Assembly (NCBI GenBank): GCA_031371615.1
Contig: JANMJY010000186.1
Span: forward strand, 1 to 9,989
From: Gaiellasilicea sp031371615
Lineage (GTDB): Bacteria; Actinomycetota; Thermoleophilia; Gaiellales; Gaiellaceae
DNA: 9,989 nt
Reading direction: 5' to 3'
Position numbers and translations under genes: made by a program. The notes beneath the pieces were generated by a model that saw only the letters and a program-made list of their open reading frames with translations, did no database searches and had not been told where the DNA came from. This document shows, piece by piece, positions 6,837-9,989 of this stretch; within the stretch, counting starts at the first letter, position 1; the number at the start of each line of letters is the position of its first letter.

Positions 6837-7303
6837 AGGTCGAGGGGGTGAAGGAGTTGTCCGCGCCGCGCGACGTCGTGTGGAAGGTGCTGAACGATCC
6901 GGCGCAGATGGCGAAGCTGATGCCGGGCGTCGAGGGATTCGAGATCAAGGACGACCGCAACTGGCAGGCCAAGGTGAAGATCCCGCTCGGCCTCGGCGGC
7001 CTGCGGATGACGATCGACTTCCACAAGGTCGAGGAGCGCCCGCCGGAGTTCGCGCAGCTGAACGCGAAGGGCAACGGCGTCGGCGCGATCATGAACATGC
7101 AGACGCAGTTCCACCTCTCCGAGTCGGGCGCCGGAACGTCGATGCGCTGGGAGGCCGACGTGAAGATTGCGGGGCCCGTTGGTGCGATGGGACAGCGCGT
7201 GCTGCAGCCGATCATCAACCAGCAGGTCGGGAACGTGCTCGGGGCGCTCGAGAAGCAGGTCTCGGAGGCCGCCGCTGCCGGATCCGCCGAGCAGCAGAGC
7301 TGA
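6833..7303 (+). CDS. CoxG-like SRPBCC-domain protein
   Basis: This 156-residue protein opens with the CoxG pattern: a Gly-Val-Lys-Glu strand, the APRDVVWKVLNDP helix, then LMPGVEGFE. The later regions GNGVGAIMNMQTQFHLSE and MRWEADVKIAGPVGAMGQR complete the START/SRPBCC barrel and final helix. In CO dehydrogenase operons CoxG recruits the enzyme to the membrane, using a C-terminal membrane helix. Here the chain ends shortly after the last barrel helix, in an Ala/Gln-rich tail with no hydrophobic segment, so it looks soluble. It may bind the enzyme or a hydrophobic substrate instead. The ATG overlaps the large-subunit stop (ATGA). Confidence 0.88.
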   Translation: MKVEGVKELSAPRDVVWKVLNDPAQMAKLMPGVEGFEIKDDRNWQAKVKIPLGLGGLRMTIDFHKVEERPPEFAQLNAKGNGVGAIMNMQTQFHLSESGAGTSMRWEADVKIAGPVGAMGQRVLQPIINQQVGNVLGALEKQVSEAAAAGSAEQQS

Positions 7304-7310
7304 CCTCGCC

Positions 7311-8339
7311 GTGACGGTCCCGTTTCGCATCGGCGTGATGCAGCTCACGATGGAGCCGCTCGACGAGATGCTCGCGTCCGCGCGCGTCATGGACGAGGCC
7401 GGCATGGATACGGTCTGGCTCGCCGAGGCGTACCCGTGGTGGCGCAAGCACCAGATGGAGGCGCGCGGCTCCACAGTTGTCTCGGCGCTGATGGCTCGCG
7501 AGACGGAGCGGCTGACCATCGGCTGGGGAATCATCTCGCCCTTCACGCGACACCCGGTGCAGGTGGCGATGGACGCGCGCGTCGTCCAGGAGGCGGCCGG
7601 GCCGGGAAGGTTCATCCTCGGCTTCGGGACGTCGAAGATCTTCCTCAACAACGCGCAGATGCAGACGAAGAAGACGCTTGGGCCGATGCGGGACGCGGTC
7701 AAGATCGTCCGCGGCGTCCTCGGCGGCGAGGCGTTCGAGTACGAGGGCGACACGTGGAGCGCGTCGGTGCCCGCACTCTCGCCCGAGGCGCATGCGCCCC
7801 GCGAGGTGCCGCCGGTCTACGTGGCCGCGACCGCGCCGAAGATGATGGGCCTCGCCGCAGAGCTGGCCGACGGTTGCCTGACGCCGTCGATCACGACTCC
7901 GGCGTTCGTCCGCCACACGCGCGAGCTCGTCGGCTCGGAGATCGACGTCGGCTGCACGGTCGTCGCCTCGATCGACGAGGACCGCGGCAGGGGCCGCGAC
8001 GGCGCGCGCGAGATCGCGGGGATGTATCTCGCCAACAAGGTGCAGAACATCCAGGGCGCCGCCGACACGTTGCTCGATCTCGCGGGCCTCGAGCAGGACG
8101 AGATCCGGCCGGTCGCGGAGGCGATGGAGCAGGGCGGCCGGCTGGCGGCCAAGGCACAGGTGACCGACGAGATCCTCGACAAGTGCAAGCCGATCGCCGG
8201 CACGCCGGCCGACTGCATCGCCGCAATCGAGGAGTACCGCGACGCCGGCTGCACCCATGTCATGCTCGAGCTATGGGGCGACGACCGGCACGGCCAGATC
8301 CGCCTCTTCGGGGAGAAGGTCCTGCCGCACTTTCGATGA
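7311..8339 (+). CDS. LLM-class flavin/F420-dependent oxidoreductase
   Basis: This 342-residue protein has the luciferase-like TIM barrel. It shows a first strand FRIGVMQL, then VWLAEAYPWW, TIGWGIISPFTRHPVQVAMDA, GRFILGFGTSK, the helix MRDAVKIVRGVLGGE, and VPPVYVAATAPKMMGLAAELADGC, all in the family order. Members use FMNH2 with oxygen as monooxygenases, or coenzyme F420 as hydride carrier. The sequence alone does not decide which; HPVQVAMDARVVQEAAGPGRFILG-type stretches occur in F420-dependent members. The GTG at 7311 was chosen because it includes the whole first beta strand; it lies 7 nt after the CoxG-like stop and has no good Shine-Dalgarno sequence. In this operon it could carry out oxidative ring opening or a reduction on the hydroxylated product. 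Confidence 0.88.
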   Translation: MTVPFRIGVMQLTMEPLDEMLASARVMDEAGMDTVWLAEAYPWWRKHQMEARGSTVVSALMARETERLTIGWGIISPFTRHPVQVAMDARVVQEAAGPGRFILGFGTSKIFLNNAQMQTKKTLGPMRDAVKIVRGVLGGEAFEYEGDTWSASVPALSPEAHAPREVPPVYVAATAPKMMGLAAELADGCLTPSITTPAFVRHTRELVGSEIDVGCTVVASIDEDRGRGRDGAREIAGMYLANKVQNIQGAADTLLDLAGLEQDEIRPVAEAMEQGGRLAAKAQVTDEILDKCKPIAGTPADCIAAIEEYRDAGCTHVMLELWGDDRHGQIRLFGEKVLPHFR

Positions 8340-8357
8340 TCGACTGGCGATGATCGA
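8334..8357 (+). repeat. 10-bp direct repeat duplicating a start-codon context
   Basis: CGATGATCGA occurs at 8334-8343 and again at 8348-8357, a 14-nt period. Each copy holds ATGATCGA. The first ATG overlaps the stop of the LLM gene; the second is the start of the M20 gene. It may be a small tandem duplication at the gene junction. Confidence 0.8.
8336..8353 (+). other. Five-codon minicistron bridging the LLM and M20 genes
   Basis: The reading frame MIDWR-stop starts at an ATG whose last two bases and following A form the LLM stop (ATGA at 8336-8339). It ends at a TGA (8351-8353) overlapping the M20 ATG at 8350, again as ATGA. A ribosome finishing the LLM gene could restart here, and then restart again on the M20 gene. 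It may equally be a by-product of the 14-nt duplication with no function. Confidence 0.4.
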
Positions 8358-9531
8358 TCGCGACCGTCTAGTCGCCGACGCGCTGGCGGCCGTCGGGATC
8401 CCGAGCTTCACGGGCTCCGAGGAGGCGATGGCCGCGTGGATGGCCGGCCAGTGCCGGGAGCTCGGGCTCGCCGTTCAGTGGCAGCAGGTCGAGGACGGAC
8501 GCGCGAACGTGCTGGCGACCCGCGCCGGAACCGGCGGCGGGCCGACGCTGATGTTCAACGGGCATATGGACACCTCGTACTCCGGCCGCGAGCCCTGGCT
8601 GGCCGGGATCCCGGGCTTCCAGCCGCAGGGGTTCGAACGCGACGGGCGTATCTATGGCCTCGGGATCTCGAACATGAAGGGCGCGCTCGTCGCCTATCTT
8701 GCGGCGGTTCGGGCGCTCGGCGATCGGCCACTCAAGGGCGACCTGATGATTGCGGGTGTCGCAGGCGAGATCGAGAAGACGCAGCAAGGCGACGCGCAGG
8801 GGGCCGAGTTCCGCGGCTACGCGGCGGGCTCACGGCACCTCGTCGGGCACGGCGGCGCGGCTGACATGTGCATCCTCGGCGAGCCCACCGAGCAGAAGCT
8901 CGTGCTGGCGCACTTCGGAACGCTCTGGCTCCGCCTCTCGACGACGGGTCCCTTCATCCACACCGCTTTCTCGTCGGGCCGACTCGAAGAGAACTCGATC
9001 GTCCGGATGCGCGGCGTGCTCGATCGGGTGCTCCAGTGGCTGCCGAGCTGGGAGAAGGAGATGAGCTACGGCGACGTCCGCGGCGTCGCGAACGTCGGCG
9101 CGATCCAGGGCGGCTTCGGCTGGCGCGTCTCCCGGACACCGCACCGCACCGATCTCTTCCTCGACCTGCGCGTGCCGCCGGACGTCGAGATGGCCGAGGC
9201 GCGGCGGAAGGCCCTCGAGTTCGCGCGGACGCTCGATGGGGTGGAGGCCGAGGTCTACGTGACCGCCCCCGGCGCCGAGCTCGAGGAGTCGCACCCGCTC
9301 GTCGGTGCGTTGGAGGCCGCTCACGAGGAGGTCTTCGGCGCCGTGCCCGAGCGCAACGTCACGCGCTGGTTCTCGGACGCGTCCGTGCTCAGCCGCTACG
9401 GAATCGCCACCGTGAACTACGGCACCTCGTCCGGTCTCCCCGACCCCGAGTACGGCGAGAACCTCGAGATCGACGGGCTCGTGAAGATCGCCGAGGTCTA
9501 TGCGCGCGCCGCTGAGAGGATCTGCGGATGA
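8350..9531 (+). CDS. M20-family metallohydrolase-like protein with altered metal site
   Basis: This 393-residue protein has the ArgE/DapE/carboxypeptidase G2 fold. FNGHMDTSY gives the first metal His72 and the catalytic-dyad Asp74. IHTAF gives His204 in the dimerisation domain, and ILGEPTE gives an acidic ligand at Glu178. Three usual ligands look changed. The bridging Asp of the GxxDxKG motif is Asn108 (GISNMKG). The Glu-Glu pair reads Glu140-Ile141 (AGEIEK). The C-terminal histidine region reads YGTSSGLPDPEYGENLEI without a histidine. The family hydrolyses amide bonds of N-acyl or N-carbamoyl amino acids with two zinc ions. This member may bind one metal, or use other chemistry. The ATG at 8350 is chosen because the protein aligns from there; a decoy ATG lies at 8336. 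Its stop overlaps the next gene (ATGA). Confidence 0.85.
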   Translation: MIDRDRLVADALAAVGIPSFTGSEEAMAAWMAGQCRELGLAVQWQQVEDGRANVLATRAGTGGGPTLMFNGHMDTSYSGREPWLAGIPGFQPQGFERDGRIYGLGISNMKGALVAYLAAVRALGDRPLKGDLMIAGVAGEIEKTQQGDAQGAEFRGYAAGSRHLVGHGGAADMCILGEPTEQKLVLAHFGTLWLRLSTTGPFIHTAFSSGRLEENSIVRMRGVLDRVLQWLPSWEKEMSYGDVRGVANVGAIQGGFGWRVSRTPHRTDLFLDLRVPPDVEMAEARRKALEFARTLDGVEAEVYVTAPGAELEESHPLVGALEAAHEEVFGAVPERNVTRWFSDASVLSRYGIATVNYGTSSGLPDPEYGENLEIDGLVKIAEVYARAAERICG

Positions 9532-9989
9532 AGCTCGTCACCTTCGGCGAGGGCCGCGTCGGGCGACTCGACGGCGACGAGATCGTCGTGCTCGACGTGC
9601 CGACGATGCGCGAGTGGTTCGAGCGCGGCGGCGCCGACGAGACTGGCGAACGCGTGCCGTTAGCGGACGCCCGGCTGCGCGCTCCGATCGTGCCGAAGAA
9701 GTTCTTCCACACGGCCGGCAACTTCCGCGAGCACGAGGAGGAGTCCAAGGTCGTCGGCTGGACGCACGAGATCGCCCCCTGGATCGTCTTCTTCCAGAAC
9801 GTCGACGCGATCGTCGGCCCGGACGAGCCCGTCGTCTACCCGGAGCACCTGACCGAGGAGCTCGACTACGAGCTGGAGCTCGCCGTCATCCTGAAGAAGA
9901 GCGGGAAGTGGTTCCCGCCCGAGGAGGCGATGGACTACGTCGGCGGCTACGTGATCTTCAACGACATCACCGCCCGCGACATCCAGCGG
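9528..9989 (+). CDS. Fumarylacetoacetate hydrolase (FAH) family protein (partial, 5' part)
   Basis: The first 154 residues are present and the gene runs off the right edge. The short N-terminal domain (MKLVTFGEGRVGRLDGDEIVVLD) is followed by the FAH core. That core contains PKKFFHTAGNFREH (57-69), a metal site Glu115-x-Glu117 in LDYELELAVIL, and GYVIFNDITARDIQ, which supplies the third ligand Asp146. The family uses Mg2+ or Mn2+ to hydrolyse or isomerise beta-keto and 2-oxo acids late in aromatic catabolism. This fits a terminal step of the operon's route. The ATG overlaps the M20 stop, with AGAGGA 7 nt upstream. Leu45 is encoded by TTA (9660-9662), a rare codon in DNA this GC-rich. Confidence 0.9.
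   Translation, partial: MKLVTFGEGRVGRLDGDEIVVLDVPTMREWFERGGADETGERVPLADARLRAPIVPKKFFHTAGNFREHEEESKVVGWTHEIAPWIVFFQNVDAIVGPDEPVVYPEHLTEELDYELELAVILKKSGKWFPPEEAMDYVGGYVIFNDITARDIQR

Noticed and set aside
1..9989. tRNA, rRNA, CRISPR array, insertion sequence or phage genes
   Set aside because: No regularly spaced repeats, terminal inverted repeats, transposase motifs or RNA gene signatures were seen; base composition and codon use look even across the window.

Overview
The window is high-GC DNA, densely packed with genes. It has GTG starts, 4-nt gene overlaps, and two start codons placed as if the mRNAs were leaderless. It also carries a luciferase-like (LLM) flavin oxidoreductase and a CO-dehydrogenase-like molybdenum hydroxylase. 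Together these suggest an actinobacterium, possibly a soil lineage of the Thermoleophilia type (Gaiellales/Solirubrobacterales). That placement is inferred from general character only; there is no rRNA or other marker gene here.

Layout. (1) 1-113, minus strand: the N-terminus of a type IV pilin-like protein, cut by the window edge, with a good ribosome binding site. (2) 114-326: a 213-bp divergent spacer holding three short inverted repeats that may form a structured pilin leader. (3) 327-1412, plus: a secreted peptidoglycan hydrolase with two peptidoglycan-binding domains, a LysM and a lytic transglycosylase domain. (4) 1418-3022, minus: a phytoene-desaturase/PYROXD2-like FAD oxidoreductase, convergent with gene 3 across a 5-bp gap. 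(5) 3023-3076: a compact divergent promoter region with two palindromes; both flanking genes appear leaderless. (6) 3077 to the right edge, plus: one tightly coupled operon. It encodes the FAD subunit, [2Fe-2S] subunit and Mo-cofactor subunit of a xanthine dehydrogenase/CoxMSL-type hydroxylase, then a CoxG-like SRPBCC protein, an LLM flavin-dependent oxidoreductase, an M20-type hydrolase and a fumarylacetoacetate-hydrolase-family protein that runs off the edge.

How the genes may work together. The operon's order of chemistries is hydroxylase, flavin oxidoreductase, amide-type hydrolase, then C-C or ester hydrolase/isomerase. This resembles the logic of a catabolic route for a heteroaromatic or other N-containing ring: hydroxylation, oxidative ring opening, removal of an acyl/carbamoyl group, then cleavage of a keto-acid. 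The substrate cannot be read from the sequence. Two enzymes depart from textbook active sites. The large Mo subunit has PNRGYSR where form I CO dehydrogenase has AYRCSFR and form II has AYRGAGR. The M20 protein appears to lack three of the usual di-metal ligands. This is therefore probably not a CO-oxidising system, and it is the most interesting part of the window.
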